From Aquimonas sp002352135 (GTDB taxonomy: Bacteria > Pseudomonadota > Gammaproteobacteria > Xanthomonadales > Xanthomonadaceae), in the NCBI GenBank assembly GCA_035440755.1, contig DAORND010000001.1:1-64000 (forward strand): 64,000 nucleotides of DNA, written 5' to 3'. The position numbers were made by a program, and so were the translations under genes. The notes under the pieces were generated by a model. The model searched no databases and was not told the origin of the DNA. It worked only from the letters and a program-made list of their open reading frames with translations. Shown here piece after piece: positions 51,896-60,820 of this stretch (within the stretch, counting starts at the first letter, position 1; every line of letters begins with the position of its first letter).

Positions 51896-53809
51896 TCAGC
51901 GTTGCACGACGAACTCGGGCGAGATCGCGATCAGGTGGATCAGATTCAGGGCTTTGCGCCGCGCATCCGCAGTGGCCATCGGGCCATCGACCAGACCGAT
52001 CAATTGGCTGCGCATGAAGTCCGACATGCGGCCATACATCAGACGCTGGTTGAGCGCTTCCACCAGTTCAGCCGACGTGTCAGGGAGGGCATCAATACTG
52101 GCGACCGGGATGTAGGCCTGCGTTGCCGGTGGGTTGAAGGTGGTTGTGCCATTCGCCTGCAATCCGTAGCCAGCGAACAGACGCAGCCAGAGATCGTCCG
52201 AGGTGGTGATCACCGACGTTTCGCTGGTGATCTGCATTTCTGGTGAGCGCAGTCCCGCGCTTTGCATTTCACCCGGCGGTTTGTAGTCGGGCGAATAGAA
52301 GTTGAAGACCGACGGGGCGCCAAGCGGACGTTGCTGGTAAACGCTCTCCGGGGTGAACAGACCAACGATACCGGTGGTGCTTGGTACGGCATCGAAGGCA
52401 CGCCAGACGGACAGCAGACGCAGCATGGGTTCGCGCAGCTTGCCGAAATCCGACGCGGACTGTTCATTGCGGGCCTCCCAGTCCAATAGCACCGCCTTCA
52501 CTACGGCGGCCAGATTGCCGCGCTGGCCGCTGCCATCATCGACAAAGACTTGCGCTACACGCTGGATGTAGCCGGGTGAGGGATTGCTGGTGACCAGGCG
52601 CTGGATCAACTGACGTGCCATGAACGGTGCGACGTTGGGATGTTCGGCCAAGCTGGTCACCACCGTATCGACCTGATCTTCGCAATAGTTGATACAGGTC
52701 TGCCGGTCCGCAGCCGGCGTTCCGCTATGGCACGCGACAGGGCTGGGCGGCACTGTGATGCCAGCAAGGAGAAGCTTGTCGGCATGCGGTTCCGGTAGCA
52801 CCGCGTAGCCATCCTCTGGTGCCATGCTGCGGCCCGTATCGGCGAAGCGCGGGAAGCACATCATCGGCGCGTAACCATCAGGATGAATGACCGCGGTGAC
52901 TGTTCCCGGTACGGCATAGCGTCCCGCATTCAAACCGAAGACTCGGTCACTGAAGTTGCAGGCTGTGCCGGTGCAGTTGCAGTTCCGACTGATGCTGAGG
53001 TTGCCGACCGTCGCGTTGCCCGTGCATTGCAGACTCAAGCCAGTCAATGCACGTGCGGTCTGGGTGATCAGGTCCTGATCGTAGGTTGGAATGGTGTTGC
53101 CTTCGCTATCCAGCAAGGGACTGAAGTCCAGTTCACGTTCGATCAGTCCGATGGAAAAAAGCTGCATGACCTCGCGCGCATAGTTTTCGTCTGGTTGGAT
53201 GGTCGCGGGCGTCAACACACCATCCACCATTGTCCAATCGGTTTTCTGGTTGCGATAGTGACTCAGGAACACACCCATCGCCGGGCTGTGAGTGACCTGC
53301 GAAAGCAGCGTCTTGTAGTTCCCGAAGGCGTTGCGCAGCAGGATGTCGTTGTACTCGGCAATGCCAACGGGGTTGTTGTCGAGCGTTCCCGAATCGCTGA
53401 CGACAAGGATCTGCGACAACGCGTAGGCCAGCTTCTGGCGCAAGACATCCGGTGCGGTCAGTTGGGTCTTGAACCATTGGTCCATACGGTGACGTCGATA
53501 GAACGGACCATTTCGCGGCTCGGCCTCGACTGCGGCGGCGATCGTCTGCTCCAGTACTTCGCGCTGCAAGCTGGGTGGTAGCGCGATCTGTGACTCGATC
53601 CACCCCGCGTAGCCCAGTGACTGGACTTCGGCGATCTCAGCGGCATTGCCACCGAAGCCCGCTTGCAGAAGGAATCGGACCGCCTCGGCCTCATTGGCAG
53701 GATGTGTAGGAGGATCTTCGAAGCTGGCCCCGGCACCGCCGAAGAGGTGATCGTCAGCTAGGCTGGACAGGGGAAGACTCAAGACAAGCAGGGCGAGCAG
53801 GCGGTGCAT
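51896..53809 (-). CDS. Exported DUF1800 protein
   Basis: A 637-aa secreted protein of the DUF1800 family with a Sec signal peptide (cleavage near LADD). The N-terminal helical part has EAVRFLLQAGFGGNAAEIAE and GYAGWIESQI. The core holds AYALSQILVVSD, NPVGIAEYNDILLRNAFGNY, ENYARE (preceding the VMQLFSIGL segment), and the C-terminal NFYSPDYKPPGEM. A cysteine-rich insertion (~255-390) is visible. Function is unknown. First gene of the pair with DUF1501, which suggests they act together outside the cytoplasm. Confidence 0.87.
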   Translation of the reverse strand: MHRLLALLVLSLPLSSLADDHLFGGAGASFEDPPTHPANEAEAVRFLLQAGFGGNAAEIAEVQSLGYAGWIESQIALPPSLQREVLEQTIAAAVEAEPRNGPFYRRHRMDQWFKTQLTAPDVLRQKLAYALSQILVVSDSGTLDNNPVGIAEYNDILLRNAFGNYKTLLSQVTHSPAMGVFLSHYRNQKTDWTMVDGVLTPATIQPDENYAREVMQLFSIGLIERELDFSPLLDSEGNTIPTYDQDLITQTARALTGLSLQCTGNATVGNLSISRNCNCTGTACNFSDRVFGLNAGRYAVPGTVTAVIHPDGYAPMMCFPRFADTGRSMAPEDGYAVLPEPHADKLLLAGITVPPSPVACHSGTPAADRQTCINYCEDQVDTVVTSLAEHPNVAPFMARQLIQRLVTSNPSPGYIQRVAQVFVDDGSGQRGNLAAVVKAVLLDWEARNEQSASDFGKLREPMLRLLSVWRAFDAVPSTTGIVGLFTPESVYQQRPLGAPSVFNFYSPDYKPPGEMQSAGLRSPEMQITSETSVITTSDDLWLRLFAGYGLQANGTTTFNPPATQAYIPVASIDALPDTSAELVEALNQRLMYGRMSDFMRSQLIGLVDGPMATADARRKALNLIHLIAISPEFVVQR

Positions 53810-54002
53810 GGGCGGACTCCAGCGGTGGGCGCAAGGGTATGCAACGCGCGTGCGGTGGTCCGGTTGACATCGCGCCTTGTGCAGTTGTCCATGGAGCGGC
53901 GCTTGTGCAACGTCGCACCATGGAGTTCAGCATCCACGTGAATCCAACTGCCTCTTATCTGCCTCTATCGCCAAGCTGAATCCAGCGAAGGAGTGAACAG
54001 AG

Positions 54003-54500
54003 ATGTCAGTTGTGAGGCACTGGACGTGGTTGACGCGCGGATTGGACGGGGCTGGCGCGTGGCTAGCACTATTGGGGCTGCGTTTGTTGCTTGCGTGGGA
54101 ATTCTGGGAGGCGGGCATGGAGAAATGGCGCGGCGAAAACTGGTTCGCGTCGATTGCTGACCGCTTTCCTTTTCCCTTCGACCTGTTGCCAGCGGATCTC
54201 AGTTGGGCGATCGCGACGTGGGCTGAGCTGCTGGGTGCCATCGCCTTGTTGCTTGGGCTGGCGACCCGCTTCACCGCTTTGAGTCTGGGCATTCTTACTG
54301 TGGTGGCGATTGCCGCAGTGCATTGGCCTTCCGAGTGGCACTCGCTGGCCGACTTGTGGCGCGGCTATGCGATCACCGACAAAGGCTTTGGCAACTTCAA
54401 GTTGCCCTTGATCTTTCTGGTCATGCTGTGGCCCTTGTTGCTCAACGGCGCGGGCAAGCTCAGTCTGGATGCATGGATTGCCAAGCGTTGGCTGCGGTGA
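54003..54500 (+). CDS. DoxX-family membrane protein
   Basis: A 165-aa inner-membrane protein with four hydrophobic segments and the DoxX pattern (LLGLRLLLAWEFWEAGMEKW, LLGLATRFTALSLGIL, NGAGKLSLDAWI). The family is often linked to respiratory or redox stress functions, but no activity is assured. AAGGAG lies 9 nt upstream. Its stop shares one base with the ATG of the following hydrolase gene. Confidence 0.85.
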   Translation: MSVVRHWTWLTRGLDGAGAWLALLGLRLLLAWEFWEAGMEKWRGENWFASIADRFPFPFDLLPADLSWAIATWAELLGAIALLLGLATRFTALSLGILTVVAIAAVHWPSEWHSLADLWRGYAITDKGFGNFKLPLIFLVMLWPLLLNGAGKLSLDAWIAKRWLR

Positions 54501-55468
54501 TGCGAAAGATTGGCTTGGGCGTGTGGGCGGTGGTCCTGCTTTGCATGGGTTTTGCGTTCCCGGCGATGTCGGCACCGGCAGGTGCTTCAGGTTGCGACAA
54601 AGTCGCGGTCGGCCTGCAAGTGCTGGGCAGTGGAGGGCCGATTCCCCTACCGGGCCGTGCCAGCGCGGGTTACCTCCTATGGATAGGCGGCAAGGCGCGT
54701 GTGCTGATCGATGCCGGTGGTGGCGTGTTCCTGCGGTTTGGCGAGGCGGGCGCCAACCTGGCAGATCTGGATGCAGTACTGATTACTCACCTGCATACCG
54801 ATCATGTCGCCGATCTGGTGGCACTGCTGAAGTCGGGCTATTTCACCGATCGGGATCGCGCATTGACCATTTTCGGTCCGAACGGAAACGAGCGATTCCC
54901 CGGCATGCGAGAGTTTCTCGACGCGCATTTCGATGCGGACAAGGGAAGTTATCGCTATCTGCGTGGATTCAACGCCGGTGATGAAGGGCTGTTTCGTTTT
55001 GACGTGTTCGAGATCGGATCTGAGCAAGTCGCTGATCCGCCTCGGCAGGTATCAGACGGCGTACAGATGCAAGCGGTATCGGTAGTGCATGGGCCAGTAC
55101 CCTCGCTCGGGTTTCGACTCGACATCACTCTTGCGGAGCAGCGCTACGCGATGGCACTGAGCGGGGATCAGAACTTGAGCACGTCGACCTTTACGGCGCT
55201 GGCCGATGGGGTCGATCTACTCGTGATGCCGATGGCCATCGGGCAAGTCTCGACACCTGTCCAGCGCACGCTGCATGCGACGCCACGGGACATCGGGTTG
55301 GCCGCAGGGAAGGCCAGGGCAGCTCGTTTGTTGGTCAGTCATTTCATGCCGCGAAGTTTGGCGTCGCCAGAGCGCCAGCGAGTGGCTCTGGCCGAGGGGT
55401 ATCATGGCGAGGTCATCGAAGCGCGCGACTTGTTGTGCCTGCCGCTTCAGCCGGTTTTGTACCAGTAA
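54500..55468 (+). CDS. Exported metallo-beta-lactamase-fold hydrolase
   Basis: A 322-aa MBL-fold enzyme with a Sec signal peptide (hydrophobic ~6-25, AMSAPAG). The metal site is complete: THLHTDHVADL (HxHxDH), a His in VVHGP, Asp in ALSGDQNLS and His in LLVSHFMPRS. LIDAGGGVFLRFGEAGANLA is the first half of the fold. The layout resembles the RNase Z/arylsulfatase-like MBL group; the substrate is unknown. Coupled to the DoxX gene (TGATG) and 17 bp before yggX. Confidence 0.88.
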   Translation: MRKIGLGVWAVVLLCMGFAFPAMSAPAGASGCDKVAVGLQVLGSGGPIPLPGRASAGYLLWIGGKARVLIDAGGGVFLRFGEAGANLADLDAVLITHLHTDHVADLVALLKSGYFTDRDRALTIFGPNGNERFPGMREFLDAHFDADKGSYRYLRGFNAGDEGLFRFDVFEIGSEQVADPPRQVSDGVQMQAVSVVHGPVPSLGFRLDITLAEQRYAMALSGDQNLSTSTFTALADGVDLLVMPMAIGQVSTPVQRTLHATPRDIGLAAGKARAARLLVSHFMPRSLASPERQRVALAEGYHGEVIEARDLLCLPLQPVLYQ

Positions 55469-55485
55469 AGGGAGCCAGTCACTCC

Positions 55486-55758
55486 ATGAGTCGCAAAGTG
55501 ATCTGCAGCCGACAAGGCATTGAAGCGGATGGTCTGGATTTTGTGCCGTGGCCGGGAGAGCTGGGCAAACGCGTGTTCGCCAACATCGGCAAACCGGCCT
55601 GGGCCGAGTGGTTGGCGCATCAGACGATGTTGATCAACGAGAACCGCTTGTCGCCGATGGACCCGAAGCATCGGACATTTCTAGCGGCGGAGATGGAGAA
55701 GTTCCTGTTTGGCGGCGAGGCGGCCAAACCGTCGGGCTATGTGCCGCCCGAGCATTGA
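55486..55758 (+). CDS. yggX: YggX, Fe(II)-trafficking protein
   Basis: A 90-aa oxidative-damage protection protein of the YggX family: VICSRQGIEADGLDFVPWPG with the conserved Cys, FANIGKPAWAEWLAHQTMLI, NENRLSPMDPKHRTFL and a short Pro/Glu tail. It protects Fe-S clusters and handles labile iron in the cytoplasm. The start at ATG 55486 is the family start. Confidence 0.95.
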   Translation: MSRKVICSRQGIEADGLDFVPWPGELGKRVFANIGKPAWAEWLAHQTMLINENRLSPMDPKHRTFLAAEMEKFLFGGEAAKPSGYVPPEH

Positions 55759-55839
55759 GCTTGATCGCAGGTCGGGCGGGGACTTGATTCGCGCGAGCCG
55801 TCCATGGCTCGCGGAATCACCGACCAGAGGGTTGCGACC

Positions 55840-56883
55840 TCAGTTGTGCGCGGCGCTGCCGTTCACCGGACTGAGGTTGGAATTGCGTCCCGGCACGACG
55901 GCGGGGCGTGTGTATTGCCACACCGGGACCGAATCGGGGGCCATCGGTGACGGTCCGCTGCGACGGTCACCCGCCAACCAGCGACGCACCGCGACGCGAT
56001 CGCCGTGTGGCGCCAGCAAGCCGAGCAAGCGCTCGATGGGTTGCGACAGCGCGCGATCCGTACGCGGCATGGCCCAGGTGGTACACGTCGGCAACAGGTG
56101 AGCCAGCGGCAGAGCGACGAGATCCGTGTCGTTTTCGTCCATCGACAGTTCGGCCAGGATGCCGACGCCCATGCCCTGACGCACATAGCTCTTGATCAGA
56201 TCGCTGTCCTGCGCGGTGCAGCTCACCCGCAGGTTGAAGCCGGCGCTGTTGAAGGCGCGGCGCAGACTGGAACGCTCATCCAGCATGCTTTCGAAGCTGA
56301 TCAGCGGATGGCGAGCCAATTGCGGCAGGCTGACCCGACGCAGCTCGGCCAAAGGGTGATTGCGCGGCACGACCGCGACGCGCTGCCAGCGCAACATCGG
56401 CACGGCGAGCGGTCCGGGCGGGGTATCGGTCGAGGTGCTGACCAGTGCGATGTCGGTTTCGCCGGTGCCCAACTGGGTCAGCGCGTCGACACGACTGGCA
56501 TGGCGAACGCGAACGACCAGATTCGGTTGTTCCTTGGCGAGGGCTTCCAATGCGCCCGGCAACAGGCTGCGAGCCAGTGTGGGGGATGCGGTGATACTGA
56601 GCACGCCACCATTGTCTCGCTTGAGCGACTGCGACAAAGCGCGAATCTGCTCGGCTTCGGCGATCATGCGGCGGGCGCGGGTGACGACTTCCTGACCTTC
56701 GGCGGTCAGCGCTTCCAGACTCTTTCCACGGCGCTTGAACAGGCGAAAGCCGAGGCCGGATTCGAGTTGGCGAAGTTGCTTGGAGAGACCGGATTGCGTG
56801 GCATGGATACGCTCGGCGGCGAGCGTCACATTGAGTCCGGAATCGACGATGGCTAGAACGGTGCGGAGCTGTGTGAGTGTCAT
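55840..56883 (-). CDS. CysB-type LysR regulator
   Basis: A 347-aa LysR-type transcription factor closest to CysB/Cbl. The HTH is LNVTLAAERIHATQSGLSKQ, followed by LESGLGFRLFKRRGKSLEAL. The co-inducer domain contains LPGALEALAKEQPN and VRQGMGVGILAELSMDEND, the latter typical of CysB. A Pro/Ser/Arg-rich C-terminal tail of ~35 residues is unusual. It would control sulfur assimilation, but no cys gene is nearby. The start at 56883 lies inside the stop of a 40-codon upstream ORF and has no clear ribosome-binding site. Confidence 0.88.
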   Translation of the reverse strand: MTLTQLRTVLAIVDSGLNVTLAAERIHATQSGLSKQLRQLESGLGFRLFKRRGKSLEALTAEGQEVVTRARRMIAEAEQIRALSQSLKRDNGGVLSITASPTLARSLLPGALEALAKEQPNLVVRVRHASRVDALTQLGTGETDIALVSTSTDTPPGPLAVPMLRWQRVAVVPRNHPLAELRRVSLPQLARHPLISFESMLDERSSLRRAFNSAGFNLRVSCTAQDSDLIKSYVRQGMGVGILAELSMDENDTDLVALPLAHLLPTCTTWAMPRTDRALSQPIERLLGLLAPHGDRVAVRRWLAGDRRSGPSPMAPDSVPVWQYTRPAVVPGRNSNLSPVNGSAAHN

Positions 56884-57002
56884 GACAAGGGGCCTGAAGA
56901 TCGCAAACGTTGGGGGAATTCGCTGGCGGCGCGGAAGCCGTTGGCAAGGCATACGTTGAGGGTGGTCGTGGCGTACCACATCGGTTTGGTAATGAGGTTC
57001 AT
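56880..57002 (-). CDS. Short ORF overlapping the LysR start
   Basis: A 40-codon frame begins at ATG 57002 (AAGG 7 nt upstream) and stops in the TCATGA that contains the regulator's ATG, a 4-bp overlap. The product would start MNLITKPMWYATTTLNVCLA and end in SGPLS. I recognise no family. The overlap and the missing ribosome-binding site of the regulator suggest translational coupling or a leader-peptide role, but an open frame of this size can be chance. Confidence 0.35.
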   Translation of the reverse strand: MNLITKPMWYATTTLNVCLANGFRAASEFPQRLRSSGPLS

Positions 57003-57153
57003 GGCGGTGCCTTTGATGTCTGTCGTTGAATGGGTGCTATGTCAGCGCGATGACAGCGCTGTGAAATTGACGTTAACCGGTCGTGATGGCATATGCCAAC
57101 GTCGACTGAGTCCTTGTGTCTATAAGGTCATAAGACCACACTTCGCGTCAATT

Positions 57154-57174
57154 AACACATGGAAAACATGTGTT
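57154..57174. promoter_or_regulatory. 8-bp inverted repeat in the LysR upstream region
   Basis: AACACATG and CATGTGTT, perfect arms separated by GAAAA, stand 152 bp upstream of the short ORF. A second small repeat, GGTC-ATAA-GACC, lies at 57126-57137. Both fall in an AT-richer stretch and could be operator sites. The 57003-57217 gap holds no other gene that I can support. Confidence 0.4.
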
Positions 57175-57217
57175 TACTGAACGTTAGTGGTTTCTGATGT
57201 AACGGATTTACCCGGTT

Positions 57218-58156
57218 TCACGACTTTGGTCGTGCTTCGCGAACGGGAACCGACACGTTGCAAAGTTCGATCTTGCCCACCGGATCGACGAACCATTCTT
57301 CATGGCGCGAACGTCGTGAGGCGATCCAGGCGCGAAAGCTGCGGCTGTCGGTGCGCATGACCTGCAGTGCGCTGCGTTCGGATTCCGCGACGTCCGCGGC
57401 GAGCCGGAAGGTCTGAATGGCGGTGCCCTGTGCGGGATCGGCCAGAAACCCCATCGCTTCGCTGCCGCGCGGCAGACTGGACAACAGCTCCATGCCCTGC
57501 ACGACCCGACCGAGCACGGTCACATTGCGATCCAGATGGCGTGGCGCATGACCGATCACCACATACAATTCTGCTGCGCTCCCGCTATCCGCCGCATTGT
57601 CTCGGCCTGCGCCGAGAGCGCCATAGCAATGGGTCAGCCAAGTGCGACCACTCGCAACATCGCGAGCCGCGTGGAAACCATCGATGAAGCCCACCTGCTC
57701 GGCGTAGACGTCACGCTCGCCGAGTGGCGTGAAGTGCCCGGATTTCGTGCTGTCGATATCGAATTCGGCCGGAAGACTGCCACCGGCTTCGCCACGCGAT
57801 TTGGCTCGCGAGGAATCGCTGGCATGCGGATCGCCCCACTGCACCACGTAGTTGTCCTGCACGCGCAAAATCGGGAGTTGGTCGAAATAGTGCTGCTTCA
57901 GTAATTGGTGCAGTTGTGCCTGGTGGCGCGGCGCAAAGCCGGGAGCCAGTTCGATCACTACCCGGCCTTGGGGAAGTTCCAGATAGACGGTGCGCTCGGG
58001 ATCGAGTGCGCGCCAGTCGCTGTCAGGGCTTTGCGCCAGCACGTCGGCGGAGGTCAATGCGGTGGGTGCAGCCTTGTCGTCGGCGATGGCCGACATACTG
58101 GCGAACACCGGCCACAAAGCCAGGGTGAAAGCAAGACGGTCAATCGGTCGAGGCAT
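57218..58156 (-). CDS. Exported cyclophilin-type peptidyl-prolyl isomerase
   Basis: A 312-aa protein with a Sec signal peptide (LAFTLALWPVFASMSAIADD) and a diverged cyclophilin domain (~55-240): TVYLELPQGRVVIELAPGFA, FDQLPILRVQDNYVVQWGDP, YVVIGHAPRHLDRNVTVLGR. The C-terminal ~60 residues are an extension. Several of the catalytic residues of PpiA are replaced, so folding-helper activity is likely but not certain. Probably periplasmic. The ATG at 58156 matches the signal peptide; the upstream open frame is not used. Confidence 0.82.
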   Translation of the reverse strand: MPRPIDRLAFTLALWPVFASMSAIADDKAAPTALTSADVLAQSPDSDWRALDPERTVYLELPQGRVVIELAPGFAPRHQAQLHQLLKQHYFDQLPILRVQDNYVVQWGDPHASDSSRAKSRGEAGGSLPAEFDIDSTKSGHFTPLGERDVYAEQVGFIDGFHAARDVASGRTWLTHCYGALGAGRDNAADSGSAAELYVVIGHAPRHLDRNVTVLGRVVQGMELLSSLPRGSEAMGFLADPAQGTAIQTFRLAADVAESERSALQVMRTDSRSFRAWIASRRSRHEEWFVDPVGKIELCNVSVPVREARPKS

Positions 58157-58227
58157 GTGACGCTCCGCTTCGGGTCGGAGTGGGCAATGTAGCAACTGGC
58201 CCGTCGCGATGTCCGCCGTTCGTGCTT

Positions 58228-60021
58228 TCAGCCTTCTGGCAGCGCTGGCATCGGACAGTGCAGGCAGGTGCAGAAGCAGCGCAGCAGGGCGTGTTCTGCG
58301 GTATTCACCTGTCCATCGTGCAGTACGGCGAGGCGCATTGCCTCGGTCAAGAGATGTTTGCCGGTGATATCAAGGCGATCCAGCTTCCACAGCGCGGACT
58401 GCAGGGTATCGAAATGCGGCACGTCCTTGCGCATCGGCATGGCCTGTTGCGGAAGGATGGCGTGCATCGCACGCAAGTAGGCCATCCGCGCCCGCTCGAC
58501 GTCCTCGTGTCCCAGCAGAGCCAAGGTGGCAAGCAGGTCGGCGATTTCTCCGGTGCATGCTTGCAGATGGCAGGTGCTGACATGCTCTCGAGCCTGCGTC
58601 GCATGCAGGTGTTGAGCGACCAGCAATCTGATGCAAAGCCGTCGCAGTGAGTGCTCGGTCGTTCGCTGCAGTTCGTCTTGCAGTAGCTGCCGTTGTGTCG
58701 GGTCTGCGGAGCGCAGACGCGACAGCGTGAGCAGAGCGAGATTGACCTGCTGGTTGATCGGCAGTTCGCGCAGCCCGACCCATTCGTCGCCACGTGCGTC
58801 GTCGAGCAGGGCAGTCACTACCGACAGCGCGCTGTCGGCATCACGTAGCGCGGTTTGCCATTCCAGCGACAGACGTGAGCTGGGTGCGGACGGACGCGTT
58901 GATGCCGTCGCTGCCAGCGGCATCACCGTCGCGCTTTCCACCGATCCGCGATCTGTATGCGGTGCTGCGGATGATGCAGGGGTGGTGCCAGCTTGCGCCT
59001 GCCAGCGTTGCACGAACGCCTGCAATCGTGCCGGTCCAAAACCCGGCTCCAGGGCTTGGATGCGCTCCAACAGCGGCGGGTGGGTGGACAGCCAGTGTGT
59101 GCGCGAGATGCCGTCGCCGAACAGCATATGGGCGACTTCACCGGCATGCGGATTCTGCAAGCGCGCACCGCGCGGATGCGCGGCGATTTTTTTCAGTGCA
59201 TCGGCCAAGCCGCGCTGTTGCCGAGTGAATTGCACTGCCGAGGCGTCGGCCAGTCGCTCGCGCGAGCGCGAGATGGCCGCCTGGATGACGCGACCTGCGA
59301 GCAAACCGATCGAGCCAACCAACAACAGCGCCGCGCCCGCCAGAAAAATCGGCAAGCTGGCGCGACTGCTGCGCGATGCGCGGCCGATGTGGAACAGCAC
59401 GCGACCCGCGACGGTGACCGCAAACAGGCCGAACAGCAAGGCCATCAAGCGCACATTCAGACGCATGTCACCATTGAGGATGTGGCTGAACTCATGTGCC
59501 ACCACGCCCTGCAATTCATCGCGATCCAGATGCTGCAGCGCGCCCGCACTCACCGCGATGGCGCAGTCATCGGTGTCGCTGCCAGCGGCAAAGGCATTGA
59601 TCGATGCCTCATCGTCGAGCACGAAGATGCGTGGTACCGGGACAGTGGAGGCGATGGCCATTTCCTCCACCACGTTGCGCAGCCGCTGTTCGTCCGGCTT
59701 GCTTGGGCTGAAGTCGATCTCACGCCCGCCCATGCGCGCTGCGATCGCGCCTCCTCCATCGTTGAGATGGCGCAAACGGACAGCAGACGCGATCAGGATC
59801 ACTGCCAGCACAACAACGGTGGCAACGCCGACAGCGACGGGTGTCTGCGAGTTGATCATGGCGCCAACTTCGCGGACCTGTGTGCCTTGCAGCCAGCGCA
59901 TGACCAGCCACACCAAGCCATCGACTGCCAACACTGTGCCCAGCACGGCCACCGCAAACAGCAGCAGCATGCGACGTGTCTGGCGCTGCATCTGCTGCTG
60001 GCGTTCGAAGAAAGCGATCAC
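58228..60021 (-). CDS. M48 membrane metalloprotease with C-terminal extension
   Basis: HtpX/Ste24-type zinc peptidase, 597 aa. Two membrane segments (~18-40, ~62-82) precede the catalytic domain: VVAHEFSHILNGD with His176, Glu177, His180. Two further hydrophobic segments (~195-250) follow, and the third ligand Glu lies in the SRSRERLADASAVQFTR helix. Classical HtpX has ~290 residues; here a Ser/Ala/Thr linker (~345-385) leads to ~210 helical residues ending in LTEAMRLAVLHDGQVNTAEH, a pattern reminiscent of TerB-like domains (inference). Paired with lemA 27 bp upstream, a common neighbour of membrane M48 peptidases. Confidence 0.88.
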   Translation of the reverse strand: MIAFFERQQQMQRQTRRMLLLFAVAVLGTVLAVDGLVWLVMRWLQGTQVREVGAMINSQTPVAVGVATVVVLAVILIASAVRLRHLNDGGGAIAARMGGREIDFSPSKPDEQRLRNVVEEMAIASTVPVPRIFVLDDEASINAFAAGSDTDDCAIAVSAGALQHLDRDELQGVVAHEFSHILNGDMRLNVRLMALLFGLFAVTVAGRVLFHIGRASRSSRASLPIFLAGAALLLVGSIGLLAGRVIQAAISRSRERLADASAVQFTRQQRGLADALKKIAAHPRGARLQNPHAGEVAHMLFGDGISRTHWLSTHPPLLERIQALEPGFGPARLQAFVQRWQAQAGTTPASSAAPHTDRGSVESATVMPLAATASTRPSAPSSRLSLEWQTALRDADSALSVVTALLDDARGDEWVGLRELPINQQVNLALLTLSRLRSADPTQRQLLQDELQRTTEHSLRRLCIRLLVAQHLHATQAREHVSTCHLQACTGEIADLLATLALLGHEDVERARMAYLRAMHAILPQQAMPMRKDVPHFDTLQSALWKLDRLDITGKHLLTEAMRLAVLHDGQVNTAEHALLRCFCTCLHCPMPALPEG

Positions 60022-60048
60022 CGGAAAGCGCCTGTGTAGTAGGGAAAA

Positions 60049-60660
60049 CTACGGCCCGAAGCTGACCTTCGGTGCTTCACGTTTATGTGCTTCGTCGCTG
60101 GCAATGGCCAGCGGACTTGCTGCGATGAAGCCCATCGGCGTGGCCAACAGATTGCCGGGAAACATCTCGCGGCGGTTGTTGTAGTCCATGACGGCATCGT
60201 TGAAAGCCTGACGTGCGAAGGCGACGCGATTCTCGGTCGAAGACAGCTCTTCGCTGAGTTGCATCATGGTGGTGTTGGCTTTGAGATCGGGGTAGGACTC
60301 GCTCAATGCAAACAGGCGTCCCAAGCTCGCATTCACACCGGCTTCGGCACTGGATAGTGCTTGCATCGCAGCGGCTTCGCCCGCATGCGCTTTGGCAGTC
60401 TGCAGATCGTTCACCGCGGTATTGCGGGCGCGGATCACCGCCTCCAGCGTCTCGCGCTCGTGCTGCAGATAGGTCTTGGCGACTTCGACGAGATTGGGGA
60501 TCAGGTCATAGCGACGCTGCAATTGCACATCGATCTGCGCAAAGGCATTCCGGAAACCGTTGCGAGCGACGACAAGGCCGTTGTATGTCGCGATGGCCCA
60601 GATCGCCAGAGCGATGATTGGGAGTACGAACAGTAAGAAAAGGACAAGCAGGAAGGTCAT
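60049..60660 (-). CDS. lemA: LemA-family protein
   Basis: A 203-aa membrane-anchored LemA: one N-terminal helix (LLVLFLLFVLPIIALAIWAI), then YNGLVVARNGFRNAFAQIDV, QLQRRYDLIPNLVEVAKTYL and helical repeats ending in FNDAVMDYNNRREMFPGNLL. Its biochemical role is unknown. It forms a two-gene unit with the M48 peptidase, which suggests a shared membrane-protein quality function. Confidence 0.92.
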   Translation of the reverse strand: MTFLLVLFLLFVLPIIALAIWAIATYNGLVVARNGFRNAFAQIDVQLQRRYDLIPNLVEVAKTYLQHERETLEAVIRARNTAVNDLQTAKAHAGEAAAMQALSSAEAGVNASLGRLFALSESYPDLKANTTMMQLSEELSSTENRVAFARQAFNDAVMDYNNRREMFPGNLLATPMGFIAASPLAIASDEAHKREAPKVSFGP

Positions 60661-60820
60661 GGCAATCTCCTGTGGCAATTGGCGCTGGGCTAGACTGAAC
60701 ACCCCGCAGCAGGCGTGGCGCGAAGAATCGTTGGACGCGACTCGCCGCTGCATCTTCTTCTACCCGACGGCATTTCGCATCTGTTCGCGTTGTGCCGCCA
60801 AGCGAACGGAATGACGATTC

